Below are positions 33,901-46,536 of a DNA stretch of 64,000 bases, piece by piece. The number at the start of each line of letters is the position of its first letter. The stretch's first letter is position 1. The notes below the pieces were generated by a model, which saw only the letters and a program-made list of their open reading frames with translations, had not been told where the DNA came from and did no database searches. Location: positions 167,407,797-167,471,796 of the forward strand of contig CM070874.1 of assembly GCA_036365515.1 (NCBI GenBank), read 5' to 3'. Made by a program: the position numbers and the translations under genes. The DNA is from Torymus aiolomorphi (lineage: Eukaryota > Arthropoda > Insecta > Hymenoptera > Torymidae).

Positions 33901-34547
33901 ATTATATCGTATTTCAACATTCTTTCAATCTCCAAATCCACTTTCTCGAGATGTTTCAAGGGTATGGGGTACGATTTAAAGAAATATGGTTTTTCATCAT
34001 GGAATTCTAACTCATACTCGAAAGATTGGAAACGAAGATTGGGTGCTTTCCTGAAAATTTTTCGGTATTTATAGATCAACTCGCGCAACCGTTCCTTTTG
34101 TACGCCAGTGATATCGTCTATTTCCGCGAGTTTGTTCTCGATCTCCGCGTCTGTAATTTCGTCGGTGGTGAAATGAGAGTCCACCTCACTACCGTCGGGG
34201 TCGTCTGTGTCATGTAGTTGAACTGTGATTCTATTTATCTCATGTTTTGTGGATGGGGGCATACTACTTTTTACGTGAGGATTCGATGGGTTTTCATGCG
34301 AGATAAATTGATTATCAAGGTCGATAATATATTTCAACTTCACGTGGGCATCCACTCCTAGTATACATTCCCGTACCAGTTTAGGTATAATGAGGAAGTC
34401 TAGCTCTCCCCTCCACGTTCCTATTGTCACTCGGGCCCTAAATTGTTTTTTGAGTCTCACGGATTTTTCTCCAGTGAAACCACTGGCCTGTACCCCCACC
34501 AATGGGAAAGAAACACATGATTTGAATTGATTCAAGTATTTATTATA
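33870..34547 (-). pseudogene. Gypsy 1 protease, C-terminal half, and linker to RT
   Basis: Starts at the insertion boundary with NKYLNQFKSCVSFPLVGVQA and contains LDFLIIPKLVRECILGVDAH, the ILG motif of retroviral-type aspartic proteases. A long acidic linker then leads into RT (YELEFHDEKPYFFKSYPIPL). The N-terminal half with the catalytic Asp lies at 38,092-38,288, on the other side of the DNA transposon. Confidence 0.8.
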
Positions 34548-37500
34548 TGGCCGAATCCATCTCAAATCAGACAGCCCGCGTATGCCTATTTCACCTATCA
34601 TGTTGAAATAAAAATATTTATGTTCTACTCGAAAAAATATTTTACACGTGTTTTTTTATTTTTTTGTTTCATCAAAATTTCATGCGTTCAGCGATGCCGA
34701 AAAATTCCGAGAAAATTCTTTCATTGAGAAAAAAAATTTTCAATGTGATTTTCAAACTGCTATTGTTTCAGCAGTTTTTCGAGCTTTTAAACGTGTAACA
34801 CACAATTTCACTCAGTGTTGAGCCCTCTTTAACGGCCTTAATGTCATTTTCAAAAAAAATAAAAAATCCACGAGCTATGCACTTTTTACTGAAAAATTCA
34901 TTTTTTAGGCAAGTGGCTTTTTCTCGAAAACCCCATGTTTTTTGCACAATTTTTGTTGTCGTGATAGAGGACGGTAATGCCTAGCTAGACGTATTTGTGA
35001 GATTCGGTACTTTTTCCCTGGGATAGCGATCACTAATGAGATAACACACAAACAAATTTTTCACGCCTAATGCTTATATATAGTCAATGATATTAGAGTC
35101 AATGTAAAGGTATTTATCTTTGTGCGTATGTAATATACATGTACGTGCGCCTACTTATAGGAGTATATGTACTAGTACATTTGTCCGCTAGATGGATATG
35201 GTTTGACTTAACATTTACAAAGAAAAGTTCGGTTTCTGCTATATATCACACATCTCGTCTTATTTAAAACCATCATCTTTTGGAAAATTATTACATATTT
35301 ACACCTTATCAACTCAACTACGATGTCTCAATATTACTCAACAGAGAGAATCAAATGTGCAGACTTTTTAGACAAACACAAACAAATTATTTACAAATCT
35401 AGTTCCGTACGTTTAAAACAACTTGAGAATCTTGCTCATCCATTGAAGCACCTCTATCCTCATTTACCTTTGACACCTTCTACATATCTGTGTCAACATT
35501 GTTACAATCGTGCTTTAGAATTGGTGAGTAGTACTGACAATGAATTTATAACGGATAATGAAGTTACCGATAACGTAGTTGATAGAGATGAAGATTTTTT
35601 ACCAAGTACTCCAGAACGCATTGAAGAATTTAATAATGAAATAAGTACATCTTTCTTAGGTTCTGTATCGCCTCTTAAAAGAAAAAATCTTATACATGAA
35701 AAATCAATTGAAAATTACGTAACAAAGAAAAAAAAAAATACTTTCAACATTGTCTAATACCCTTGATGTGAAGTTGAACAATGTTTATGACGTTTCTATA
35801 ACACCAAATGAATCAACTGTATGCCATTGTACAGAATGGATACAAAATCTTTGGTCTAGCCTTGCAAAAGTGTTCTACGGTATCAGAAAAAATAAAAATT
35901 CTGACTTTGCTACCTTCATCCTTTACAAAACATGAAATTTTATCTTTATTTCCAGAAATAACAATATATATGATCAACAAATCGAGAAATCTTGTTAAAG
36001 AAAAAGGAATTTATTCAGAACCAGATGCATATTCAGGCCATCCGATTGATGAAAACATGGAAAAAATTGTTATGGAATATTATTTAAATGATGATTTTAA
36101 TTGTTCAAGACAAAGTCCTAATAAATGTGACGTTGTTACAATTAAAGTTAACAATAAAAAAGAGAAAAAAGTTAAGCGTTTTCTTACTCGAAGTTTAAAA
36201 GAGACGTATAAAGTATTTAAAAATGATTATCCAGAATTGAGAATTGGAAAATCGAAATTTTATAGTTTGCGACCAAAGTATGTCTTACTTAGCCCCATCA
36301 AAGAAGTTTGTCTCTGTATCTATTGCGCAAATTATGATTTATTTCTTACGAGCTTAATTAATTTTAGAGGGAGTAACGTCACAGAGTTGGATGAAAGTCG
36401 GTCACAAATAATAAATGCAACAATGTGTTCTGAGCCATCTGATTTATGTTATTTACAAGAATGTAAACTATGTCCAGGGATTAAGGGAATTACGTTTCAT
36501 GTTTTAAAACTGCAAGATGTAGAAGGCACAGAAGAAATTACATATGCTTTGTGGGATAATGGAAACCTGATTAAAAAGACACTATCAATTTCTGCTTTTA
36601 AAGATGAACTTTCGGTTTGGACCATGAGGGTTAGTACTCACATGTATGTAAAAAATATACAACGCAAAGCTATAAAAACAGAAAGAGAAAGTGCTAAAAA
36701 AGACTCACATCATTTAGTTCTTCAAATAGACTTCGCTGAAAACTGGGCTGTGATTCATAATAAAGCTGTTCAAGGAAATCATTGGGTTAATGATCAAATT
36801 TCTATTTTCACAGCAGTCTCTTATCAAGGGGATTCGACACAAAGTTTCGCAGTTATAAGTGATGACCGAAAACATGATTCAGCGTATGCTTTGCTAGCAG
36901 TACAAAAAATTATAAAATTCTTGAAAGAAAATTGTTGTGATTCAATTAAAAAAATTACCATCGTATCAGACGGTGCTGCGAGTCACTTTAAAAATCGCTT
37001 TCAATTAGATGAACTAAAACGAGCACCGTGTGATATAAAATGGTTGTTCTCTGCTACTGGGCACGGCAAAGGAGCTGTAGATTGTGTGGGTGGACTTATA
37101 AAGCATTATGCTACTTCGCATAATCTTCGAGAGCCCCTTGAAGAAGCTATTCAAAACGCAAATGATTTTGCAATACATGTTCAAAAATATACTGATGCTA
37201 TTAAAATAATACATTTACAGGGTGCTGAAATAGAACAATTCAGAAAAGAAAAAAATATTGATTGGCTTACAACTCCAAAGTATCCTGGAATTCAAAAAAC
37301 TCATATATGGGTTAAAAAAACATGTGACGATAAAATACATTGTTTGACAGCAAAGACCGCTGATCGTCCGCTTACTGAATTAAGAACAATGAAGCAGAAA
37401 AACAAAGGTAGTAAAATAGGTATACAAATGAAAAAAAGGTATAAAAATAAAAAATCAAAAAGACGCAAATAACAAATAAATACATAGTTATGTGTACCTG

Positions 37501-38091
37501 TATATTACATACACACAAAGACAAATACCTTTACATTGACTCTAATATCATTGACTATATATAAGCATTAGGCGTGAAAAATTTGTTTGTGTGTTATCTC
37601 ATTAGTGATCGCTATCCCAGGGAAAAAGTACCGAACCTCACAAATACGTCTAGCTAGGCATTACCGTCCTCTATCACGACAACAAAAATTGTGCAAAAAA
37701 ACATGGGGTTTTCGAGAAAAAGGCACTTCCCTAAAAAATGAATTTTTCAGTAAAAAGTGCATAGCTCGTGGATTTTTTATTTTTTTTGAAAATGACATTA
37801 AGGCCGTTAAAGAGGGCTCAAAACTGAGTGAAATTGTGTGTTACACGTTTAAAAGCTCGAAAAACTGCTGAAACAATAGCAGTTTGAAAATCACATTGAA
37901 AATTTTTTTTCTCAATGAAAGAATTTTCTCGGAATTTTTCGGCATCGCTGAACGCATGAAATTTTGATGAAACAAAAAAATAAAAAAACACGTGTAAAAT
38001 ATTTTTTCGAGTAGAACATAAATATTTTTATTTCAACATGATAGGTGAAATAGGCATACGCGGGCTGTCTGATTTGAGATGGATTCGGCCA
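34548..38091 (+). mobile_element. DNA transposon 2, Sola-like (tentative), inserted in Gypsy 1 protease
   Basis: The ends are TGGCCGAATCCATC and its complement, with TATA outside each (34,544-34,547 and 38,092-38,095). The inverted arms are ~585 bp (34,548-35,135 and 37,505-38,091). The interior carries an intronless transposase. A near-identical partial copy starts at 62,482. Because it interrupts the protease frame, it is younger than the Gypsy copy. The protease frame is restored only if 2 bp (TA), not 4 bp (TATA), is taken as duplicated. Confidence 0.9.
35323..37472 (+). pseudogene. Transposase of DNA transposon 2 (two frameshifts)
   Basis: Starts MSQYYSTERIKCADFLDK at 35,323. A frameshift in an A-run (35,727-35,738) and an extra T in AAAATCTTTGG near 35,850 break the N-terminal third into three frames; the third runs open to 37,472 with 554 codons. 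Domains seen: Cys pair YLCQHCYNRA; acidic linker; SLRPKYV...VCLCIYCANYD; LQIDFAENWAV (Asp 308 of the long frame); FAVISDDRKHD; VSDGAASHFKNR (Asp 388); TGHGKGAVDCVGG (Asp 425); basic C-terminus ending KKSKRRK. The spacing fits a DDD/E-type cut-and-paste transposase. Homologues are at 3,759-7,043 (with introns), 57,505-58,062 and 63,260 onward. I am sure of the shared family but less sure of the Sola label. Confidence 0.85.
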
Positions 38092-38288
38092 TATATGCTT
38101 TCCAAAATACACGTGATTCTACTCCCGGTATCGATCAAGGCTATTGATATTACTGGACAGTTTTCGATTTCAATCTTAACCTCCGGGCAGTTTATAACGT
38201 TCAGTTTGCTGTTTACTTCATTTTCCGATTCCTCATTTAATAAGAAGTCTCGTGTGTCATCAAAAACCGTGTTTACCTCATAATTCAC
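38092..38288 (-). pseudogene. Gypsy 1 protease, N-terminal half with catalytic Asp
   Basis: Contains SIALIDTGSRITCILESI, where D-T-G is the active site of retroviral-type aspartic proteases. The frame then runs into the inserted transposon's inverted repeat. The partner half is at 33,870-34,547. Confidence 0.8.
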
Positions 38289-39421
38289 AGTTGTATCAGG
38301 TTGTCGTTCGTTTTGAAGTTCGACTGCGTTATTTATGACGTTTGAGGTTTCTGATACAACTGTTCCGCGTTTCCCGACTCGCTTATTTCCAGATCGACCT
38401 GGTTAATTCCCGCGGAGCTATTTCCTTGACGCGTATTCGTCCCCCCTCCTCTGTGAGTCTGTTGTGCGTTACGTGTATCGTTTTGTCGGTACGGTTGGTT
38501 GGTTTCGCGCCAGTTTCCGCTAGTATTCCTGGCTTGTGCCTGTCCGCCCGGGTTGTTTTGGTGCGATGGAGGGGGTTGATTGAAATTTACGTTACTTTTA
38601 TTATTATTGGGCCGTGGTGTCGACGCACGTACGTCACCTTCAAATGATAAGTTTCTCTGTGCCTGGTAACGCGGTGGAGGTTGGCTAGTTAGTCATGGGT
38701 ATACTTTGAACAGCCCTATATGAATTTAAATCACCTATCTGATCCGAAGTGTCCAATAACTCTATGAGGCCGTTCATCGTGCGGATACCTCGTGACAAAA
38801 CCGCTGCTTGTACATGCTCGTCGAAATGCCTAGAGAACTTGTCAATTATTGGTATCATATTAGGCATATCGTCCAACATGCGTACGTCATTATATAAACT
38901 CAATACATATTCGCTCCGCGTCATACTCATCTCGCCCCGGTAATAACCGAATTCTAAATCTCGCCGGACGCGGGCTTGTAACGTGCTGTTCCAATATCTC
39001 CCCAAAAATCGAGTTTTAAACTGTTCAATGTTGTCTATCACCGGTTCGATGTGCTCCCACCATTCGAGGGCCGACCCTTGTAGTGCCTAGCTTATCACAT
39101 GTTTGAAATTATTCCTTGACGCATTGATTGCTCTTAAATAGTCCAAAAATGACTTGATAAAAGACCGGCTCTAAAAGTTGGCATTTCATACCTAATATTC
39201 TGGGCAGTGGGGGCGGCCTGTGTTGGTCCGTGTCGGATAATGTTTTCTATTTCGCACTGGTTGTTATCAACTTTTTGTGCGAGTCCCTGATATCGTTCTT
39301 CGAGCCCCATGATCTTATCCTTGTTCCCTCGACATGATGACGCGACCTGACTAACCACTCCCTTGTTTACATTTACTTGTCTACCGATTTCAACCATATC
39401 GTCCATAAGGGTCATCACCAC
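38289..39421 (-). pseudogene. Gypsy 1 gag (capsid region and Gln/Asn-rich tail)
   Basis: The N-terminal part (39,134-39,421) is a coiled-coil-like segment (MDDMVEIGRQVNVNK, LEERYQGLAQKVDN). After a frameshift near 39,150 comes LDYLRAINASRNNFKHVIS, a TAG, and ALQGSALEWWEHIEP with FKTRFLGRYWNSTLQA, the L-G-A-WW signature of Ty3/Gypsy capsid. Another frameshift near 38,685 leads into a Gln/Asn/Pro-rich tail (38,300-38,680). No CCHC knuckle is visible. Confidence 0.75.
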
Positions 39422-40255
39422 CTCCTTTGTAACGTACCGAAGTAATGACAGCTCTCAGATTTGAGTCTACACCTTAATAATTGAGTTGACTTGTATGAAA
39501 CTAGATGTCGTTACTTGGTAGTTATTAACAATTTTTAAGAGTTCGTGTACTGGATTCGAGCGATTTATCGGTTTTGGAATTTTCCTCCGATCTCAGGGTA
39601 AGATACCGGCGCGCAGTGTGCCGGAGTCTGTGCCGTCGATACAGATAGAAGGTAGGTAGGTGATGCAGGTATGTATTTAGAGCTGATTGCCTGCTACCGT
39701 GCTGCGTTGGAATCGGGTAAGTAGTTAGCGCTGATTGGCTGCTACCGTGCCGATAGAAAGGATTGCCGGGTAAATAATCGGCGCTGAGTGCCAACTATCG
39801 TGCCGTAAGAGATCGGTAAGGTAGAGTTCCTTGGGTGTGTTAAGGTTAGGTTTATAATTGACATTTTACTTAAAGACAGATTACAAGAGTATATTTACAA
39901 TATTTTAACGAGCGCAAGAGGTCGCCAGCATCACTCACCTAAGCGCAATGCTTTTGGGAGAGTGTTCAAGGCAGTAGCTCGGACACAAGTGCGTGCCGAT
40001 TCCGAGAATCGTGGCCCTTTATATACTAGTCAGCTATCTACTTTTCTCTCTCACGCATAACAACAAAGGTGTTTACATTGTGACGTCAGATGCGCCTTAA
40101 TTACTCGTGTGAGAATACGAGTCTGCTTGGTTTGCGCTGGGCGCTCGTGATCGGTGAGCCGGACCTTTGTTGATGTTTCGCTTGTGAATGTGAGTACGTA
40201 TCGTACAGCCGGTCGTGTACGTCACACCTTGTTCTCCCTTATGTCTTCCCCATGT

Positions 40256-40753
40256 CTACGGATAACCGGGTTTAACGCGCTGAAACGTGTGCACAGTGTT
40301 TCTATCGTATCTAATTTTTTTTTCATGTATATCGAGCTTGAGAGTGTTCGAGTGTAATTCATAACGTAACTCGTTTAATTTCCGTCGGAAACTTAATTTG
40401 TAGTCTCCCTCATCATTCTCACCCACTACCTCATTCCGAGCTATTTCCCCATCACTCATTGTTTGATCTGCGAATGGATCAACCAAACTGACACCCTCCC
40501 GTTTATCTCTTTCACCAAAATCTAATGAACGCCTCACATCGGTCACGAGGTTGTTCCTCTCAACCTGTTCTAATTGTTCCGTAAATTTACTGCGGGTTAC
40601 CCTATCTGTTGGTAATCTAACTGCGGCCCTTCGGGGTTTCTTTTTTAGAGCCCCCGTTGCGCTGGAAGATTTTCCCTGCGGTGCTTGATCGTTCGCGTTC
40701 GCCCCGTCGTTTCCTTTATGCCCCCCCCCCCCCCCGTGATTTTGAGTCGGACA
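40256..40753 (-). pseudogene. Gypsy 1 gag N-terminal ORF, frameshifted in a 14-G run
   Basis: ATG at 40,753 gives MSDSKSR, then a run of C on the plus strand (40,723-40,736) encodes poly-Gly and breaks the frame. The following frame continues KKKPRRAAVRLPTDRVTRSK, LEQVERNNLVTDVRRSL and YKLSFRRKLNELRYELH to a stop at 40,256. It is basic then coiled-coil-like, plausible as a matrix-type gag start. 39,422-40,255 between this and the capsid shows no convincing frame. Confidence 0.5.
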
Positions 40754-40857
40754 TGGTAGAAATGAGGGTAATGGTATGTCAAATATACTCCTCTACCCCG
40801 TACCGCCCGTGTGAAACACGGAAAAAAATGAAAGTTTCTCAACTTATGGGATTGTTT

Positions 40858-41038
40858 AATTCAGCTTCAGCTCAGCAAAGCGCTCGTTTAGCTCTTTCAA
40901 CGGATCTCGTGCTCCCTTGGCCCATTTCTCTGCGTGCGCGTAACTCCGATACGCAAAATCTGTCAAATTCGCGAGGTGGCCCCTGATCACACCTTGTCGT
41001 TTTAATGCGACCTGGAGCTTCTCGAGTGTCTGTATGGA
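40858..41038 (-). pseudogene. Gypsy 1 leader coding-like fragment
   Basis: Open frame LEKLQVALKRQGVIRGHLAN ... FAYRSYAHAEKWAKGARDPL ... LNERFAELKLN. Its composition is protein-like, but there is no start codon; it begins at a (GT)n tract (41,038-41,072). It may be a separate small gag-like gene or a gag duplication. Confidence 0.35.
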
Positions 41039-41072
41039 TGTGTGTGTGTGTGTGTGCGTGTGCGTGTGTGTG

Positions 41073-43350
41073 TACCGCTTTATTTTCGGATCTACGCGGT
41101 CGATTTTAACCGGACTGGTCTCATTTTTTTGTTTTTTGATTCCGAATTCGGAAAAAAAATAATTTTGTACGACTAACTGATTCGTTTTTGTTTTATGTTA
41201 AATTTTTCATTTTCGAAAAATTTATTTTTGATTTTTTTTTAATGATTGAATTTAAATTTTATAATCCGATGGGTAGCGTTCGAAAGAGCACAAAAAAACC
41301 TATATTAAAAAAAAAAATTCTCTAGCTATCACGGTTATTTTGTTATTAACAAAAACGTGTTTTTTTTTAAATGCTTATAACTCCCAAACTAAATGGTCAA
41401 TTTTTTTGAGAAAAATCATGATAATGGAGATTATGAATAGCTATAATATGTATAAAATTGAATCCATTCTATTGGTTAGTTTTTAAGAAAAAAATTAAAA
41501 AATGAAAAAAAACGTGTTTTAGGTGGCGACAATTTACGGGAGTAAAATTGTGTTAATCGCTTCAAAATTCCTTGTAGAGGTAGATTTTTGGTTGCCACCT
41601 GCAACTTCCTTTGGGATAGATGACTGGTTCATAAATTTCAGAGATTTTTGAGGTTAAAATTTTTGTAACCTCTTTTTCGAATCGTAATTTCTCGAGAACG
41701 GTTGTATGTATCAGAATGGGATAGGTAGCATTTAAAAGAGATTTATAGTACCTATATTTTCTAAAAAAAAAAAAAAAAAAAAAAAAGTTTCTAGCTATCA
41801 CGGTTCTTTGGTTATTAACAAAAACGTAAAACATGAAAAATGAAAAAAATGAGTTTTGTATGTCCAACGATTCCGGAGGAAAAATAGTTGTAATTTCTTC
41901 AAAATTCCTTGTGGAGGTAGATTTTGGATAGCTCTTGGTCGAGTTGTTTGGGAAAAATAATTGGTCCATAAATTTCAGAGGTATTTGAGGTTAAAATTTT
42001 TTAAACTTTTTTTTAAATTGTAATTTCTCGAGAACGGTTCTATGAATCAGCTACAGATTTCTAGACAATTTTGTATGTGATATAGATATTATGTATGTGA
42101 ATTTTCATCAACATCGTACGATTACTTTTTGATATTCAAAATTTTCCTATTTTACTAAGTTATTTTATTTGTCGCCTGATAACTAGAGAAAACTTGTTTT
42201 AATTTTTTTTTTTTAATTTGGCGGAGATGTAGAATGTATATTATTTATTATATGCGTTTTTAGAGTAAAAGAATTCGTTTATGAATTTCAGAGATATTCG
42301 AGGTTAAAACTGATTTAGCCTTCTTTTCAATTCGTAATTTTTTGGATATATCTATACTAGAAAATGGAAATAACACGTGCTATGCGTACGTGTTGTTCAC
42401 TTGCTTTTGTTTTTTATTGAGGGTCATTTACAGCGCGATCAAGTTTTAACCTTATTAGACTCATTGAAGAATATATTTCGTTGAAATTTCAAAAGATTAT
42501 CTTTATTTTTTACTCAAAATATCGAAATTTTTTGTATAGATTTTTTGCATTGATTGGGAAAAAGTTTGCATTTTACTTGCAGAATATGCCAGTATTTTTG
42601 TTGTAACCTTTTTGGAAAGTCTCTTCACTGATTGACTTGATTGGTGACTTTATAATAAACATTGATATGTGTAATAAACAAATATATGTAATACAGAGTT
42701 TGATAATTTGTTCGAATTTATTTTTAAGTTTTCAAAATATTATGGATTTAAAATATTACCCAAAGTTGAAGGTGCCCGCCATAACAATATTAAGAAAATC
42801 AACCAATAGTCCTAAAATTTGGGAGAGATATATTTTTTTTATATCTTCAAACTGAATTCGTTGACCAATAAAATCGAACTATTACGACGAAAGATATTTG
42901 AGGTTTAAAATAAAACTAATTGAACATATGATAATATTTTGAAAAAATTGATTTATAAAAATATCGGGTTGTCGCACGAGAAAAAGTGTAACAAGAATGA
43001 GTTTTCGAAAAATATATATTAATTTATTACGAATATAATAAAGAAAATTGGGTATGATAGAATTAATTATTGTGATAAAAAATTAAAAAAAAAAATGAAT
43101 AAATACATTATTTTGAGGAAGCTAAGTGCCAATGTATTGGCAGCGGTTTTTTTTTTCTTTTAACTAGGATTCTATACGACCTCAGGACCCCGAGAATTAA
43201 ACGGCAGTTTTATAACCGTATTCTATAATCGTCAATCCCGGATCACCAATGAAAATGACCCCTTAACCTCGAAGAGAGAAAAAAAAATATAACCACTATT
43301 TACGTAAGTAAAGATGTTAGTAAGAGAAAGCAAAATTGTCCGTGTAACCT
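41073..43350 (-). other. Gypsy 1 long AT-rich leader with degenerate ~300-bp repeats
   Basis: No credible gene. TCAAAATTCCTTGTRGAGGT recurs at 41,562 and 41,899, each followed by GGTTCATAAATTTCAGAG-like and AATTTCTCGAGAACGGTT blocks; weaker copies occur at 42,275 and 42,870. A pure A24 run lies at 41,762-41,786. Possibly a separate insertion, but I find no boundaries. Confidence 0.45.
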
Positions 43351-43638
43351 CTATTCAAGTCGAAGCCGAGCCATACTCGCTCTGAGGTGCTCGATGTCAC
43401 CTTCAGTCTCCCCGAGCCGCCTCTCAATGCTTTTATATTTTCCAATCGTAAAATTGGTTATCTTTTCCAGATGTTTCCGAATGCCCCTCTGTTTTCTTTC
43501 GAACTTACGTAATTCGACGAGGTTGAATTGACAAAAACGATTTAATTGATCCGAATATTGTACTTGGTGCTCGTATAATTGCTCGAGCCGCTTAATTCTC
43601 TCTTTGAAGTCAATGTCTAAAAATACCCGTTGCAACAT
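43351..43638 (-). CDS. Small coiled-coil ORF in Gypsy 1 leader (95 aa)
   Basis: Intact frame with ATG at 43,638, 266 nt after the 5' LTR. Heptad-rich throughout: DFKERIKRLEQLYEHQVQYS, LVELRKFERKQRGIRKHLEK, and LGETEGDIEHLRASMARLRL at the end. There is no known motif. It is separated from gag by 2.3 kb. It could be an accessory protein of the element or a captured exon. Confidence 0.45.
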   Translation of the reverse strand: MLQRVFLDIDFKERIKRLEQLYEHQVQYSDQLNRFCQFNLVELRKFERKQRGIRKHLEKITNFTIGKYKSIERRLGETEGDIEHLRASMARLRLE

Positions 43639-43886
43639 TCCCTAAATGAAAGAGAATCATAATTATTGCTCTGAATCTTCTAAAACGGATAAGTATACAT
43701 ATGTATATATATATATACACACACACACAAGCAACTATATACCCATGAGTGCGTAAATCGAAATATTTTAGGTATTCAAATAAAACTTATTGCTGACATA
43801 AGATACTTTAATATTTAATTAGGTTTTTATTTTTATTAATCACTAAATTATTATATAAGTCACTGGGCGTGATCCCTGCACCCTAT

Positions 43887-43904
43887 CCCCACAAGGGATG
43901 CCAA
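43887..43904 (-). other. Gypsy 1 primer-binding site
   Basis: On the minus strand the 5' LTR ends ...CCTTACA and is followed after one base by TGGCATCCCTTGTGGGG. The leading TGG fits the complement of a tRNA CCA end. The tRNA species was not identified. Confidence 0.65.
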
Positions 43905-46500
43905 TGTAAGGTTTTATAGATAGGTTCTGTGAATAGGGGAGGGAAAACCAGGTTAGGGGTCACCTTAAGTGCAATGGTGACTAAATGTGCATATACGATG
44001 GTTGAATGTTGAAGATATCGGTGTTGCTTGCTCTGCTGCTGATGTACTCAGTCGTAAGATAAATAATTATATTTATGTAATTATTCTCAAATAATGAATT
44101 TAATAGTGAAAGAATTGTTATAAATGATAGCAAAATTTGTCGTACTAAAGTTATTTAATATGCAGAAAATAGTTAATTAAAAGATTCAAAATAATTAGCA
44201 GAAAATAAAAAAAATTCAAATCGATTAATAATAATAATAATAATAATAATTGATAGGAAGCGGTGGTGGAAAACGCCCAAGAAAATCAATAACAATAACG
44301 ATATACAAGTAAATGTGTTTATTTTCTTCCCTTACTCGGGAGATTGGTTATATGTATGTATACATATATATATAAATGTATGTGTATAATTAAATTACAT
44401 TATGAGTTCCCAAAATGGGCAAAATTATGATTCGATATAAACAAAATTAATTTAGCGTGAAACTCCCTTGCGAGTAACCTTCGCGCCGTAACAGACTAGT
44501 CCGACCCCTGTGTCATACACAAATCACCTATACGTACGTAAACACATACGTGTACGCCCTCGTAGCGGTGACCGACGGGCCTCGATGATGCAAGGTTAAG
44601 CCCTGTCGCCGGCGATGCGCTGTTATTCTATTCGAAATCCGCTGTATCTTACTACAAACTAAATGTGTGCGGTGTACGTGCCTCGGCGTAAAGAAATTCC
44701 GATCGTCCTAGAAAATAATTCGTGTGATACTATTAACTCTAAAATAATTATCCGGAAAAAAAAAATGATCGCGCGCAATGCAGATAGTGTGAGCCACACA
44801 GAAAACTTATAGAAATCGCGCTCGGAAAAATGAACCGTCGCAGCCCGGGAAATAAGAGCGTGTGAAGACAAAAAAACTCAGCAAGTGAAAGCTATGATTT
44901 TCCGTAAGAATTTTCCGAGACATGGCGGTCAGAAAACCTCACCCCGACTATGCGAGAATTGAAAAAGCGTAGCGTTCCGAATTTCCCGCACGCGAAGTTT
45001 TCGATTTTCCGCCAGAATTTTCCGAGATATGGCTGTTACGTGACGCATCTTTTACTAAGTTTTTATGTTTCGCATATTTGTTCAACTAAAATTCCAACCC
45101 GGGCCCAAGTACGATTCACATAAAGAGAAAAGAATGTGCTCTTAGCGGCTGAAGTTAGTCAAGGCCACAAAGTGCTCATTCTTTTCCACGCGCAATCAGT
45201 GAAATATAACACCCTCTTCCGACCAAGCGCAGGGGGAGGTAAATGCAACGAAGTTTCTGAAGCTGACCACGTAGCAACAGCTAGTCGACGCACGCGAGCG
45301 AAGAACTGCTCGACGCGGCCACAATACATCGAGGGCAGCACCGCCTGGGCCCGTTACCCGCAAGCTTGCTTACCGGCCCCATCTGAATGTATGAGTGCGA
45401 GAGAGACAGAGTGAATGCGAAGCGGAGGAGGAAAATGCGCGAGCCAGCCGAGTGAAGATGGCCGAAAAATTAGAGTAGTTTGAACTCCCGAAGGAATAAG
45501 ACGTACAAATAGATTCGCTTTAAACAAAGAAAAGTATAAAGACCACGGCCCCTCGATCAATTTTTATTTCATAATTTTCTATTAGCGTTACAAAAGTGCC
45601 AAAATGTATAAACCAGAAAAAGGAAATATAGAGATATATAGACATAGATAAATATACCAAATAAGCTTGAACCTGCCAAATTAAATCACAAGGACTTAAA
45701 ACAAAAGCAATCTATATACAGAAAGGCTATTTTTCACGATCGGATAATTAGGCCTAATAGACAGAGAACACTAAATAAAGGAAAACACGGACGCAAGCGG
45801 ACTTGTATCTCCGACCTAGGCCTTTCCTTCATTGACTTTGCACATCACCTGAAACACAAAAAGAGTGACTATCATTATTTAAAATTTGCAATCCAAAAAG
45901 AAAAGGAATTCAAAAATTAATTTAGAGGTACCGATCCCCAACGTTCATAATTTGGTATGAACCGTTAAAGAAATTTGTTGTAGGTGCATGTAATTGTGTA
46001 CACTTCGTTTATTATCCATTACTAGGAGAAAACAAAATTAAATGTAGACTAGCCTATATACCTATTTTTTTTTAATAACATTTTGATTAATTTGAATTAT
46101 TGATTAATTAATTTGAATGAATGATTCATTGAAATTAATTTGAATAACATATAAAACCCAAAATATACGTGTGTATATTTGGGAATATTGAGCCGAAGCA
46201 ATAGCACAGGTAAGGTCCCATATTGGCGGGGATGATAGATGTCCCGAGAGTGACAACCAATAAGGCGATAGTTTCGAAAGAAATATCGCATTCACGTGAG
46301 CGCCATTAATTATTTTGGCTCTCACGTAACAATGGCGCTCGGAAAATTGCACTTCCACTATACGAGAAATGATGCCGCGTCACGTATTGAATCTCCCGCG
46401 ACGACAAAAAGGAAATCAAATAATTTTGCTCTCGATCAGAGAGAAAAGAAAGCCTAATCTAACGACCCGGTCTAACACGCGTGGCGTATATATAGATATA

Positions 46501-46536
<36 letters not shown>

